Assembly (NCBI RefSeq): GCF_021513255.1
Contig: NZ_CP090977.1
Span: forward strand, 1,860,001 to 1,924,000
Direction: 5' to 3'
DNA length: 64,000 bases
From: Planococcus sp. 107-1
Lineage (GTDB): Bacteria > Bacillota > Bacilli > Bacillales_A > Planococcaceae
Made by a program: the position numbers and the translations under genes. Shown one piece after another: positions 42,427-50,744 of this stretch (positions are counted from its first letter, which is position 1; each line of letters begins with the position of its first letter). Below the pieces are notes generated by a model, which had not been told where the DNA came from, did not search any database, and worked only from the letters and a program-made list of their open reading frames with translations.

Positions 42427-44310
42427 TTAGGATTCAGCGATTTCCTGAAGATAAGTCCATCGCTCGATCTTTTCGTCGTATTTCGCAGTTAGTTCATCCA
42501 CTTCCAGCGTCAAGCGGTTCAATTTTTCAAAATCCGCTCCGGCTGTGGCCATTTCTTCTTCGCAGCTTTCGATTTTCGCTTCAATTTCTGCAATTTCGTC
42601 AAGAATTCCGTTGTATTCCCGCTGCTCATTGAACGTCAATTTCTTTTTTGGCTGCTGTTTTTTAGGCGCCTCTTGTTCAACCGGTTCTACAAATTCCGGA
42701 ACCTCGGCTGCCGGTTCCGCTTTTTCTTTGATAAAGTCGGAATACAAACCTTGGTATTCGAGAATTTGACCAGTACCGGTTGTCCATAGTTTCCGGGCGA
42801 TCCGGTCCAGGAAGAACCTATCGTGGGAAATCGTAATAACGACGCCTGGGAAGTTTTCCAGAAAGTCTTCGAGTACTGAAAGCGTCTGGATATCCAAGTC
42901 ATTCGTCGGCTCATCGAGCAGCAGAATGTTTGGCTGCTCCATCAATAGTTTAAGCAAATACAAACGTTTTCGCTCACCGCCGGACAATTTGCCGATCTGT
43001 GTACCGTGGGCATTGGAAGGGAATAAAAACCGTTCCAACATCTGTGTGGCAGACAAGCGCACGCCTTTTGCCGCTTCGTAGTCGCTTGAAATTTCCTGGA
43101 TGTATTCGATCATGCGCTGGGATTCATCCATTTCCGGCAAATGCTGCGTGAAGTGGGCGATCTTCACCGTGCTTCCGTATTCGATTTTGCCCTCTGTCGG
43201 TTCATACTCTCCTGCCAATATCTTCAATAATGTCGATTTGCCGGCTCCATTCGGACCGACAATTCCGATGCGGTCGCCGCCTTGCAAAAGAAAATCGAAA
43301 TTCCGGAAAATGACTTTATCGCCGAATGCCATCGAAAGATTTTCGCCTTCGATGATTTTCTTGCCGAGCCGCTGACTCTGCATCGATAATTCAAGCGAAG
43401 TATTGTCATTCTCTTTTTGGACATTTTCTTTGATTTCCTCAAAGCGCTGGATGCGGGCTTTTTGTTTCGTCGAGCGCGCTTTTGCGCCGCGGCGTATCCA
43501 TTTCAATTCAGAACGGAAGCGGTTTTCCAACTTTTGCTGGGAGCTTGCAGCCATTTCGTCCCGAATGGCTTTGTTTTCAAGATAATCCCCGTAATTTCCT
43601 TTATGGGTATACATCGTCTGATCTGCCAGTTCGAAAATATGGGTAGAAACAGCATCGAGGAAATAACGGTCGTGTGTAACAAACAGCATCGCGCTGCCCA
43701 TCCGCAGAAGCGTTTCCTGCAGCCACTCGGTCGAAATCGCGTCAAGATGGTTGGTCGGCTCATCCAGCAAGATCAAATCAGCCGGTTCAATCAACGCTTT
43801 TGCCAAAGCTACACGTTTTTTCTGGCCGCCCGACAATTCGCCAACCGGTGCATCGAACATGTCGATGCCGAGCTTCGTCAATGCCGTTTTAGCCAATGCG
43901 TTGATGTCCCAAGCATTTTCCTGCTCCATGCCTTCCTGTATCTTCATCAGTTCATCCTGCAGCTCAGTCGAACTGGAATCAACCATCATGTTTTTCAATG
44001 CCCGTTCATAAGAACGGTTTAAGGCAAGAATCGGCGAATCCCCGGAAAACACGGTTTCCAAAACCGTCAGCGATTCGTCGAATTCCGGCTCTTGCTTCAA
44101 ATACGTGATCTGGTATTTTTTCGGGTGGTCCATCGACAAGGAATCAGCTTCCATTTCACCTGCCAAAATGGACATTAGCGTGGACTTCCCTGTTCCATTG
44201 ACGCCGATCAATCCGGCACGCTCACCCGGATACAAAGAAAACTCTACGTTTTTAAAAAGCGTTTTCGCTCCTACTGTTTTTGTTAAATTGTTGATAATTA
44301 AATGGCTCAT
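42427..44310 (-). CDS. yfmR: ABC-F family ATPase (YfmR/Uup type)
   Basis: Translation-associated ABC-F protein of 627 residues: two complete nucleotide-binding domains, Walker A GVNGTGKS near residue 37 and GPNGAGKS near residue 350, signatures LSGGQKKR and LSGGERKR, both followed by LLLDEPTN. The linker (RFRSELKWIRRGAKARSTKQ) is basic. The C-terminus (residues 540-627) is a Pro/Glu-rich tether leading to a coiled coil, the hallmark of Uup. Uup/YfmR proteins help ribosomes through difficult peptides. It overlaps the ypgQ stop codon as ATGA. Confidence 0.9.
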   Translation of the reverse strand: MSHLIINNLTKTVGAKTLFKNVEFSLYPGERAGLIGVNGTGKSTLMSILAGEMEADSLSMDHPKKYQITYLKQEPEFDESLTVLETVFSGDSPILALNRSYERALKNMMVDSSSTELQDELMKIQEGMEQENAWDINALAKTALTKLGIDMFDAPVGELSGGQKKRVALAKALIEPADLILLDEPTNHLDAISTEWLQETLLRMGSAMLFVTHDRYFLDAVSTHIFELADQTMYTHKGNYGDYLENKAIRDEMAASSQQKLENRFRSELKWIRRGAKARSTKQKARIQRFEEIKENVQKENDNTSLELSMQSQRLGKKIIEGENLSMAFGDKVIFRNFDFLLQGGDRIGIVGPNGAGKSTLLKILAGEYEPTEGKIEYGSTVKIAHFTQHLPEMDESQRMIEYIQEISSDYEAAKGVRLSATQMLERFLFPSNAHGTQIGKLSGGERKRLYLLKLLMEQPNILLLDEPTNDLDIQTLSVLEDFLENFPGVVITISHDRFFLDRIARKLWTTGTGQILEYQGLYSDFIKEKAEPAAEVPEFVEPVEQEAPKKQQPKKKLTFNEQREYNGILDEIAEIEAKIESCEEEMATAGADFEKLNRLTLEVDELTAKYDEKIERWTYLQEIAES

Positions 44311-44940
44311 TGATTCCCATCCGTTTCTTTTTTAAGTTGCTCTAAAAAGGATATCATAAACTGATGGCGTTCTTCAGCGATATGCTTTCCGGTTTCCGTA
44401 TTCATATGGTCTTTCAGCAATAATAACTTCTCGTAAAAATGGGTGGCGCTGCTCGTTGGTTTTGACCGGTACTCTTCTTCGGTCATTTTCTGCCTTGGCT
44501 GCTCTTCCCAATCATACAATCTACGCCCTTTCGCCCCGCCATACGCAAAGGTCCTGGCAATGCCGACGGCTCCGATTGCATCAAGACGGTCAGCATCCTG
44601 GACGATTTCCGCTTCAATTGACGCCGCCTCTACACCGTTCCCTCCTTTGAAGGATACCGAATCGATCACGGCCTTTATTTTTTCCCGCTTGGCCAGCTGT
44701 CAAATCGAGATCCTGCAAAATTTCCGATTCCAGCTCTTCTCCAGGCTTTCTATATTTCGGATCTGATACATCATGAAGCAGCACTGCCATTTCAACGATC
44801 AAAGCATCGGCTTGCTCTTTTTCCATCAGCAATCTGGCATTTTGCCGAACCCGTTCAATATGCTGCCAGTCATGGCTCGCATCAAAATTTTCATAAATCG
44901 TTTTAACTTGTTTCTCACATTGCTCTATTAACTTTTGCAT
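44307..44940 (-). pseudogene. ypgQ: YpgQ-like HD-domain phosphohydrolase, with apparent one-base insertion
   Basis: HD-domain metal phosphohydrolase of about 210 residues in composite. The first frame has the metal-binding His in SHDWQHIERV and the HD pair in LLHDVSDPKY; the second has QDADRLDAIGAVGIARTF with the last Asp. The break is a run of six T on the plus strand (44678-44683); five T gives GQAGKIKAVIDSVSFKGGNG. Family members hydrolyse nucleoside triphosphates or related pyrophosphates. Likely a sequencing error. Confidence 0.85.
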
Positions 44941-45010
44941 CGATTGTTTGACCCCTTTTCTTCTATTATAGCTTTTCTCTAGTCCCTTTGCCCGCTTACT
45001 TGGCGAAAGA

Positions 45011-45039
45011 TTGACGATTTATACCGCTTCCTGTATAGT
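45011..45039 (+). promoter_or_regulatory. Sigma-A promoter of cspD-like gene
   Basis: TTGACG (45011-45016), 17-base spacer, TATAGT (45034-45039). Leader of about 60 bases before the ATG at 45104. Confidence 0.85.
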
Positions 45040-45103
45040 TTAATCCAACCGAAACCGGTTTTTTCATGGTACCGCTACAATATCAATAATAGGGGGAACG
45101 TGC

Positions 45104-45310
45104 ATGCATCAGGGAACAGTGAAATGGTTTAATACGGAAAAGGGTTATGGCTTTATCGAATATAATGACGGCGATGACGTGTTCGTCCATTTTACCGGCA
45201 TTCAAGGCGATGGCTTTCGTACACTGCAAGAAGGCAAGACCGTCTCCTTTGAAATTATTGATGGGAATCGCGGGCCCCAAGCCGCTAATGTAATTGAAAT
45301 TGAAAGTTGA
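45104..45310 (+). CDS. cspD: Cold-shock protein CspD-like
   Basis: A 68-residue cold-shock protein with RNP1 KGYGFIEY and RNP2 [15 protein letters not shown] near the N-terminus, and [10 protein letters not shown] near the C-terminus. AGGGGGAAC precedes the ATG. Its position after ypgQ matches cspD in B. subtilis as I recall. The leader is short and less structured than that of the other csp gene at 11057. Confidence 0.94.
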   Translation: MHQGTVKWFNTEKGYGFIEYNDGDDVFVHFTGIQGDGFRTLQEGKTVSFEIIDGNRGPQAANVIEIES

Positions 45311-45331
45311 CTATTACTATGTTTAATATGG

Positions 45332-45356
45332 AAGGCCGGTTTAAGGCCTTTTTTCT
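45332..45356 (+). terminator. Terminator of cspD
   Basis: AAGGCC (45332-45337) with GGCCTT (45345-45350), then a T run. Confidence 0.7.
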
Positions 45357-45371
45357 TTGTCAAAGCCATAG

Positions 45372-45410
45372 AAAAGCCGGGAGCGAAGTGGTTCGCATCC
45401 CGGCTTTTTT
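45372..45410. terminator. Bidirectional terminator between cspD and the zinc-finger gene
   Basis: AAAAGCCGGGA-G-CGAA and TTCG-CA-TCCCGGCTTTT form an almost perfect stem with a T run. Confidence 0.88.
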
Positions 45411-45428
45411 GTGATTTATCCAATAAAC

Positions 45429-45629
45429 TTACGATTTATGTTCCGTGCCGATCTTATTTAACTCATTCCCTAAAAACTGCAGCTGTGTCCCGACTGAACA
45501 ATGGCTGATGCAAAAACGGTGGGCAGCTGTCTTGCCCTGCTCTTTGCGTATTTGTTTGCGGACGAAGCATCCTTCGCAATAAGTCTCCATCATTTCATCA
45601 ATCTCATTGATTATTGAAAGCTTGTTCAA
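45429..45629 (-). CDS. ypeQ: YpeQ-like zinc-finger protein
   Basis: A 66-residue protein with the metal-binding pattern YCEGCFV and, 18 residues on, HRFCISHCSVG, i.e. C-x2-C, H-x2-C, x3-C. This is the zinc-finger family of which YpeQ is the B. subtilis member. Possibly a small nucleic-acid-binding or redox-sensing protein; function unknown. It lies between cspD and a queuosine-precursor transporter on the other strand, the same neighbourhood as in B. subtilis. Confidence 0.78.
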   Translation of the reverse strand: MNKLSIINEIDEMMETYCEGCFVRKQIRKEQGKTAAHRFCISHCSVGTQLQFLGNELNKIGTEHKS

Positions 45630-45673
45630 ACTGTCACCCCTTCAAAATGCCATTCGTTTATTTTACTCCTAAT

Positions 45674-45702
45674 TTGTCTTTTTTTGCAACAATCGTTATA
45701 CT
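45674..45702 (+). promoter_or_regulatory. Promoter upstream of the preQ1 riboswitch
   Basis: TTGTCT (45674-45679), 17-base spacer, TATACT (45697-45702). The predicted transcript starts near 45709, just upstream of the aptamer. Confidence 0.75.
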
Positions 45703-45725
45703 GGCAAAGGACATTTTTTATGTGT

Positions 45726-45765
45726 TAGCGGTTCGTAAACTCCCGCTTTACCAAAACTAAGGAGG
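45726..45765 (+). promoter_or_regulatory. preQ1-I riboswitch
   Basis: The aptamer has P1 arms AGCGG (45727-45731) and CCGCT (45743-45747), loop TTCGTAAACTC, and the A-rich 3' tail ACCAAAACTAAGGAGG (45750-45765), which matches the preQ1 class I consensus. The tail overlaps the Shine-Dalgarno AAGGAGG, so ligand binding would block translation of the downstream transporter. It lies directly before a YhhQ/QueT-type gene, the expected target. Confidence 0.88.
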
Positions 45766-45773
45766 AAATTATT

Positions 45774-46457
45774 TTGTTTAACGAGTTTTTAGGCCTCGGC
45801 TTTGCCGTGGTCAACTTTGTCTTGCTGCTGATCATGTACAAATTCTTCGGCAAGACCGGATTGTTTGCCTGGGTAGCGATTTCAACGGTACTCGCGAATA
45901 TCCAAGTAACCAAAACGATCGAAATCATCGGTTTGACAGCAACACTTGGCAATAGCCTATATGCCTCAACGTTTCTTGCAACCGATATCCTGAATGAAAA
46001 ATACGGCAAGAAAGAAGCGAAAAAAGCGGTTTGGCTTGGATTTTCATCATTGCTGATCATGGTCATCGTCATGCAGCTGGGCATCAAATTCATCCCGGAT
46101 GAAAGCGATATTGCCAATGAAGCGCTTCAGACGATTTTCGGTTTGGTTCCTCAAATCGCCATTGCCAGCATGATCGCGTATCTTACAAGCCAACATTTGG
46201 ATGTCTTGATCTTTACGGCTCTCCGGAAAGTATTTCCGAAAGACAGCCAGTTCTGGATCCGGAATAACGGCTCTACGCTAATTAGCCAGCTGCTCGATAC
46301 GCTAATTTTCACAAGCATCGCTTTTTACGGCGTGTTTCCGTTCGATGTCTGGATTCAAATTTTCATTTCCACTTATATACTGAAATTCATCGTATCTGTA
46401 CTTGATACGCCTTTTGGATATATCGCAAAAGCAATTACTCCCATTGACGAAAAGTAG
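45774..46457 (+). CDS. Queuosine-precursor transporter (VUT/YhhQ family, YpdP-like)
   Basis: Membrane protein of 227 residues, about six helices, of the VUT_1 (YhhQ) family, which imports queuosine precursors such as preQ1 or preQ0. Seen are TFLATDILNEKYGKKEAKKA, the conserved ATDIxNE signature, and the late RNNGSTLISQLLDTLIFT. The start is a TTG at 45774, eight bases after GGAGG. The upstream preQ1-I riboswitch strongly supports this function. Confidence 0.87.
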   Translation: MFNEFLGLGFAVVNFVLLLIMYKFFGKTGLFAWVAISTVLANIQVTKTIEIIGLTATLGNSLYASTFLATDILNEKYGKKEAKKAVWLGFSSLLIMVIVMQLGIKFIPDESDIANEALQTIFGLVPQIAIASMIAYLTSQHLDVLIFTALRKVFPKDSQFWIRNNGSTLISQLLDTLIFTSIAFYGVFPFDVWIQIFISTYILKFIVSVLDTPFGYIAKAITPIDEK

Positions 46458-46465
46458 GTGATTTC

Positions 46466-46855
46466 ATGCTTGAGGTGTTTATCGATGCTGCTACAGCCGG
46501 GTCTCCACAAGTCAGTGCAGTCGGTGTTTTTATCCGGGGTGAAGGGCATTTGATCAAATGGAGCGGCTATATCGGGGAAATGGATAACCATACTGCAGAG
46601 TTTACCGCGTTGGTGAAAGGGCTTGAACTAGCCAAAGAATTGACGAGCGGTATGGTCTCCATTAAATCGGATTCACAAGTGACTGTCGAAGCATTTGAAC
46701 GGGGGTTCATAAAGAACCCGAAATTCAAGCCTTTGCTCGAACAAGCACTTCAATTGTCCGGTTCTTTCGAATACTGCTTCATTAAATGGATTCCAGACTC
46801 CCAAAACCGCGCAGCGGACGACTTGGCGAGAAAAGAATTGCGGGCAAACAAGTAA
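46466..46855 (+). CDS. RNase H-like protein
   Basis: A 129-residue RNase HI fold protein. The four acidic positions are seen: Asp in VFIDAA near residue 7, Glu in NHTAEF near residue 43, Asp in IKSDSQ near residue 68, and Asp in NRAADDLAR near residue 120. It may cleave RNA-DNA hybrids, but this small group has been annotated both as active RNase HI and as inactive. It follows the transporter by eight bases and ends with a terminator, so the two form an operon under the riboswitch. Confidence 0.8.
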   Translation: MLEVFIDAATAGSPQVSAVGVFIRGEGHLIKWSGYIGEMDNHTAEFTALVKGLELAKELTSGMVSIKSDSQVTVEAFERGFIKNPKFKPLLEQALQLSGSFEYCFIKWIPDSQNRAADDLARKELRANK

Positions 46856-46879
46856 TAGAATACTTATCATTCGTTTTTG

Positions 46880-46907
46880 CCGCTATCCTTGTGATAGCGG
46901 TTTTTCT
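46880..46907 (+). terminator. Terminator of the RNase H-like gene
   Basis: CCGCTATC (46880-46887) with GATAGCGG (46893-46900), then a T run. Confidence 0.88.
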
Positions 46908-46979
46908 TTTCGAGTTGCCTAAAGACGTGTGAAAATAATTCTGCTAAACTTAACTCAGCATGTCTATTGGAGGAATTAG

Positions 46980-47192
46980 ATGAAATTCAATTTAGGAACG
47001 GCACTCGATATTTTTATTCTATTGATTGGACCGTGGATTCTTTACACACGTGTGCTTGAGATCTTGGAGAATGGCGTTTCTGCCTACCCCGTCATTTCGA
47101 TCATCATCGTTACGCTGGCCCTCGTTTTTTCTGTAGCCAACCTTTATAAGGCGATTACCGACAGGCAGCGAAAGAATTCCAATAAAAAGTGA
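46980..47192 (+). CDS. Small two-helix membrane protein
   Basis: Not recognised. 70 residues with hydrophobic helices near residues 8-25 and 38-58 and a basic C-terminal tail (TDRQRKNSNKK). TTGGAGG precedes the ATG. It is followed 14 bases later by another membrane protein gene; the two probably form an operon. Confidence 0.6.
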   Translation: MKFNLGTALDIFILLIGPWILYTRVLEILENGVSAYPVISIIIVTLALVFSVANLYKAITDRQRKNSNKK

Positions 47193-47206
47193 AAAGGTGA
47201 GTTTTC

Positions 47207-47524
47207 TTGAATTCATTACTGTTTTATTTTGTTCCGCTCCTTATTTTTGGCGTCATCAATAATTTGATCGGCGAGTTTTCCTGGCCCTATTATTTGGTGC
47301 TTTTGCTGGCATTCTTGATGTTCCAGCTTGCACAGCTCCGCTATCAAAAAAATGCCGTGCCGGGAATTGCCAAAATTTCGCAGGGCTTGTTCTATGTATT
47401 GGCTGTAGCCACAATTTTTAGAGATCAATTTTTGAACGTCACGCTAGTTAACGTGTTGATTGCCATCACCTTAGCTGCAGTAATTGTGGAAATAATGCAG
47501 AACCGAAAAAAACCGTCGCAATGA
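47207..47524 (+). CDS. Small membrane protein
   Basis: Not recognised. 105 residues with about three hydrophobic helices and a basic tail (EIMQNRKKPSQ). The start is the TTG at 47207, five bases after AAAAGGTGAG. Its stop codon lies in the loop of the terminator hairpin. Probably cotranscribed with the previous gene. Confidence 0.6.
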   Translation: MNSLLFYFVPLLIFGVINNLIGEFSWPYYLVLLLAFLMFQLAQLRYQKNAVPGIAKISQGLFYVLAVATIFRDQFLNVTLVNVLIAITLAAVIVEIMQNRKKPSQ

Positions 47525-47535
47525 CGGTTTTTTTA
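47508..47535. terminator. Terminator shared by convergent small genes
   Basis: AAACCGTC (47510-47517) with GACGGTTT (47523-47530), A run and T run on the two sides. Confidence 0.88.
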
Positions 47536-47655
47536 TTTGGTGAAATACCATACCAAAACTAGAACGATGGCAACGATCACCCAAGTGGCCATACGGATCT
47601 GATTTCGTTTTTTGCGGATTTCCGCTTCTTCTTTAACGTCTTTCATTAAGGACAT
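47533..47655 (-). CDS. 40-residue single-helix membrane protein
   Basis: The ORF MSLMKDVKEEAEIRKKRNQI plus a C-terminal helix MATWVIVAIVLVLVWYFTK starts at 47655 with AAAGGAGGGAGG about eight bases upstream. The long in-frame reading to 47862 runs antisense to the downstream gene and is rejected. A charged cytoplasmic N-terminus with a C-terminal membrane anchor; function unknown. Confidence 0.6.
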   Translation of the reverse strand: MSLMKDVKEEAEIRKKRNQIRMATWVIVAIVLVLVWYFTK

Positions 47656-47728
47656 GCGCTTGCCTCCCTCCTTTCTAATTCCTTTTGCACGGCCCTTTCG
47701 CTTATGATGGACAAAAGGAGGTTTTGTT

Positions 47729-48739
47729 ATGAAAAAAATTCTTTTTTCCATGCTTCCCCTCATTATACTAGCCGCCTGCCAAGATGCACCAGCAAATACA
47801 GATGAAGCGGACGTGCCGTTTGATGAAATTGCTGCCAATCTTGAAACCCCTTGGTCCATCAATAAAACGGGAGAGGCCTTTTACATTTCCGAGCGTCCTG
47901 GAACCATCGCTCATATTGACGAAGAAGGCACGTTAACTCGACAGGCAGTCGATTTTTCAGATCCGCTTTCATCTGCAGCTGAAGCAGGATTTCTCGGATT
48001 TGCCCTGTCACCGGATTTTGAGGATTCCAAGGAAGCCTATGGCTATTACGTTTATGAACAAGACGGCGATTCGTACAATAAAATCGTTCAGTTGAAGCTC
48101 GAAGGAGATGCCTGGAGCGAAACTGCCATTTTACTCGAAGACATCCCGACCGGCAATGTCCACCACGGCGGCCGGCTTGAATTCGACGAAGATGGCACAC
48201 TTTTTGCTACAATCGGCGACGCATCCGATCCGGATTTAGCACAGGATCCGGACGCTGTAAACGGCAAAATCTTAAAGCTTAATGAATCGGGCGTTTTTGA
48301 AACTTATACACTCGGCCATCGCAATCCCCAAGGCATCGCCTGGCACGATGGCGATATGTTCGCTGCTGAACATGGCCAGTCAGCAAACGATGAAATCAAT
48401 CAAATTGAAGAAGGCAAGAATTATGGTTGGCCGCTCATTGAAGGAATGGAAACGGAAAGCGGGCTTGAAACCCCATTATTTACGACCGGCGATGACGAAA
48501 CTTGGGCACCGAGCGGAATTGCAGCCCACAATGGCTTATTGTACATTGCCGCTTTAAGGGGCACAGCTATCAAAATTCTCGACTTGGAAACGAACGAACT
48601 GGTTGATTCCATCGAAGGCTTTGGCCGCGTACGCGATGTATTTTCAGATGGTGAAGCCCTTTATTTCATTACGAACAATACGGACGGCCGCGGAACTCCG
48701 ACAGAAGGTGATGATAAACTTTACCAGCTGTCTCCATGA
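47729..48739 (+). CDS. PQQ-dependent sugar dehydrogenase family lipoprotein
   Basis: Secreted lipoprotein of 336 residues: signal peptide ending in the lipobox LAAC near residue 17, then a six-bladed beta-propeller of the glucose/sorbosone dehydrogenase family. Family landmarks are ETPWSI, ISERPGTIAHI, GFLGFALSPDF, VHHGGRLEFDEDGTLFATIGD, and LGHRNPQGIAW with the conserved Arg-Asn. Members of this group oxidise aldose sugars with PQQ; PQQ use is inferred from the family only. AAAAGGAGG precedes the ATG. Confidence 0.85.
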   Translation: MKKILFSMLPLIILAACQDAPANTDEADVPFDEIAANLETPWSINKTGEAFYISERPGTIAHIDEEGTLTRQAVDFSDPLSSAAEAGFLGFALSPDFEDSKEAYGYYVYEQDGDSYNKIVQLKLEGDAWSETAILLEDIPTGNVHHGGRLEFDEDGTLFATIGDASDPDLAQDPDAVNGKILKLNESGVFETYTLGHRNPQGIAWHDGDMFAAEHGQSANDEINQIEEGKNYGWPLIEGMETESGLETPLFTTGDDETWAPSGIAAHNGLLYIAALRGTAIKILDLETNELVDSIEGFGRVRDVFSDGEALYFITNNTDGRGTPTEGDDKLYQLSP

Positions 48740-48756
48740 TCAGAATTTGCAAAATA

Positions 48757-48805
48757 AAAAGAGTGGACCCATCGATTTTTTCATCGTTGAGTCCACTCTA
48801 TTTCC
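48757..48805. terminator. Terminator between the sugar dehydrogenase and GNAT genes
   Basis: AGAGTGGAC (48760-48768) pairs with GTCCACTCT (48791-48799), with inner partial pairing; runs of A and T flank it. Confidence 0.8.
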
Positions 48806-49303
48806 TTACAAAAATTTCACCATGAGGTCTTCATCAATATAACGGCTTTCCACTTTCATCGAACGATATTCCGTACCGTATTTCTCAAATCCGCTGCGTT
48901 TGTATAGTTCAATAGCAGATTCGTTATCTGTAACGACCGCTAAGTATAATTGTTCTAAGCCTTCTAAGCTTTTCGCGTGTTCAATCAACGCGTCCATCAA
49001 CCGGCTCCCAATCCTCCGGCCTCTTGCAGAAGGCGTAACGTACACCGCAACTACATTTGCACGATGCTGCAGCTTAGCCGCTGTATGGCGCTTTAACGTG
49101 ACATTCCCTAATAACCTGCCCCCGACAAAAGCGCCGAAAGTGGTGGCTGAAGGCGAAGAAAGCTGCTCCGCTGTTATCTCGACCGGTTTATCCAGCGCTT
49201 CTTCTAATGTTGCACCAAATGCATCCGGTGCCAGCATCAATGCCTCGATGCGAAGTTCACGGTAAAATTCGGCATCTTCTGCTGTTAAAATTCGGATTTC
49301 CAT
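48806..49303 (-). CDS. GNAT-family N-acetyltransferase
   Basis: A 165-residue GNAT enzyme: the acetyl-CoA loop is RGRRIGSRLMDALIEHA near residue 95, preceded by AVYVTPSARG, and the late IELYKRSGFEKYGTE helps define the RimI-like subgroup. Substrate unknown. It lies 15 bases upstream of the LD-carboxypeptidase stop on the same strand, downstream in transcription, so it probably shares the operon. Confidence 0.85.
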   Translation of the reverse strand: MEIRILTAEDAEFYRELRIEALMLAPDAFGATLEEALDKPVEITAEQLSSPSATTFGAFVGGRLLGNVTLKRHTAAKLQHRANVVAVYVTPSARGRRIGSRLMDALIEHAKSLEGLEQLYLAVVTDNESAIELYKRSGFEKYGTEYRSMKVESRYIDEDLMVKFL

Positions 49304-49318
49304 TCATTTCCGTCCTTT

Positions 49319-50329
49319 TCACTTGAATTCCTGAGTAACTTTGCCTTTTCCATTTTCAACATCGATAACGGCATAAGCTCCATTGACGAATGTAATTTGC
49401 GGAGGAACATGTCCTAAATCGATATCGTAGGCAATCGGAACGCCTAGCTCATCTGACAGGTCTTCGTATAATTTTTCAATGGTATAGCCGCCGACTGCTT
49501 CGTTTGCAGAACTTCTTCCAAAGATGATGCCGGAGATATGGTTAAACCATCCTGCATATTTCATCTGCGTCAAAGAACGCTTTAGATCCGCTACGTTCAT
49601 TTCACAGTTTTCCAAATACCATATGACGGGCTCTCCTGGAATATGCGCTTCCCTAAAAGCCTCAACATTTCCATAAGGCGTGCCGATTATATGGCGAATG
49701 ACGTCGATACAGCCCCCTAGAAGCCGTCCTGAAAATTGTTCCGCTTCTCCAGACACCGTTTTCCAAGCCGTAGGTTCAGTTAAATGAAAAACGACCGGCG
49801 ATGGATCCTCATGATCCCATTTCTCCTGAAATTTTTCTGATGAAACTTGGCTGTTGGAACCGTCTTTTTTAGTTTGAAGCACCTCGAGCCATTTCGCTGT
49901 CGTGTCATCGGATTCCGGACCGCGCAAATCGATGAGGTTGGTGCCATGTGCAGTTGCCAACCCTGTCTTCAAGGTAATCGCGAGCAGCAGCAAGCTGATA
50001 TCCGAATACCCCATCACCCACTTTTCAGGGAGCGCCTCGAAATCCAGATGTTCAAGCACCTCTATCAGCAATTCACCGCCCCATGGCGGCATGATCAAAT
50101 CCAGCGATTCATTGTTGAGCATTTCCATGAGCTCTTCGGCCCGTTTTTCTGCATCTGCAGACTTGGCTTCTGATTGAGTCCAAGCCGTCTCTCCGACTTT
50201 CAATTTGAAATTCCGTTCCTCTAATCGCTCAATCGCCGATCGAAGAACTTCATGATCATCCGGCCCTACTCCTGACGAAGGGGCAGTAACACCGATCACT
50301 TTAATTTCCCGTGCTGGATATCGAATCAT
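49319..50329 (-). CDS. LD-carboxypeptidase / MccF-like peptidase (S66)
   Basis: Serine peptidase of family S66 with 336 residues. The nucleophile Ser is in GYSDIS near residue 108, the Glu in YLENCEMN near residue 242, and the His in DIDLGHVPPQ near residue 310. S66 members are LD-carboxypeptidases of murein recycling or MccF enzymes that inactivate microcin C7-type peptide-nucleotides; this length and C-terminus resemble the MccF side. No immunity context is visible. Confidence 0.85.
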   Translation of the reverse strand: MIRYPAREIKVIGVTAPSSGVGPDDHEVLRSAIERLEERNFKLKVGETAWTQSEAKSADAEKRAEELMEMLNNESLDLIMPPWGGELLIEVLEHLDFEALPEKWVMGYSDISLLLLAITLKTGLATAHGTNLIDLRGPESDDTTAKWLEVLQTKKDGSNSQVSSEKFQEKWDHEDPSPVVFHLTEPTAWKTVSGEAEQFSGRLLGGCIDVIRHIIGTPYGNVEAFREAHIPGEPVIWYLENCEMNVADLKRSLTQMKYAGWFNHISGIIFGRSSANEAVGGYTIEKLYEDLSDELGVPIAYDIDLGHVPPQITFVNGAYAVIDVENGKGKVTQEFK

Positions 50330-50354
50330 AGCGAATCTCCTTTTAAATTTGTCG

Positions 50355-50561
50355 TTATGTAAATGATACGAGTAGATACAGCATTCCGCAAAGGATAACT
50401 CCGCCTAAGATAAATAAGAAAGTTTGAGTAATAAAGTCCCAAAAAGGGCTTTTTTCTTTATCCAAAGGTTTACCGCTCATGTGTGCTACGCCAAAGGACA
50501 GGCCTGATGAATCATTATGTTCATTGAATTTCACATTCTTTTTTGCATTTTCCGAGTTCAT
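50355..50561 (-). CDS. Hypothetical small membrane protein (68 aa)
   Basis: Not recognised. Polar N-terminal half (MNSENAKKNVKFNEHNDSSG) and a single hydrophobic helix near residues 46-66 (TFLFILGGVILCGMLYLLV). AGGTAC lies shortly before the ATG. It lies upstream of the S66 gene on the same strand. Confidence 0.5.
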   Translation of the reverse strand: MNSENAKKNVKFNEHNDSSGLSFGVAHMSGKPLDKEKSPFWDFITQTFLFILGGVILCGMLYLLVSFT

Positions 50562-50744
50562 TTAGTACCTCCAGAAATCGTTTATTGTCAAAAAAAAGAG
50601 ATTAGTTACATTATACTAAAGACACTTTAGATATAAAGAAAAATTTTACGAAATTCACGATAAATGAATTGTGGTTCAGCAGATTAAAGAAAATCATGGA
50701 GGGTATGGAAAGAGTAAACGCAGATCTTTAAAGGAGGAAACGCA

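Noticed and set aside
43417..44022. 201-residue plus-strand ORF antisense to the ABC-F gene
   Set aside because: Shadow of the conserved Walker and linker regions; composition is atypical for proteins and no Shine-Dalgarno is present.
47656..47862. 109-residue minus-strand protein
   Set aside because: The N-terminal two thirds are antisense to the sugar dehydrogenase lipoprotein gene; only the last 40 residues have a ribosome binding site and are kept.
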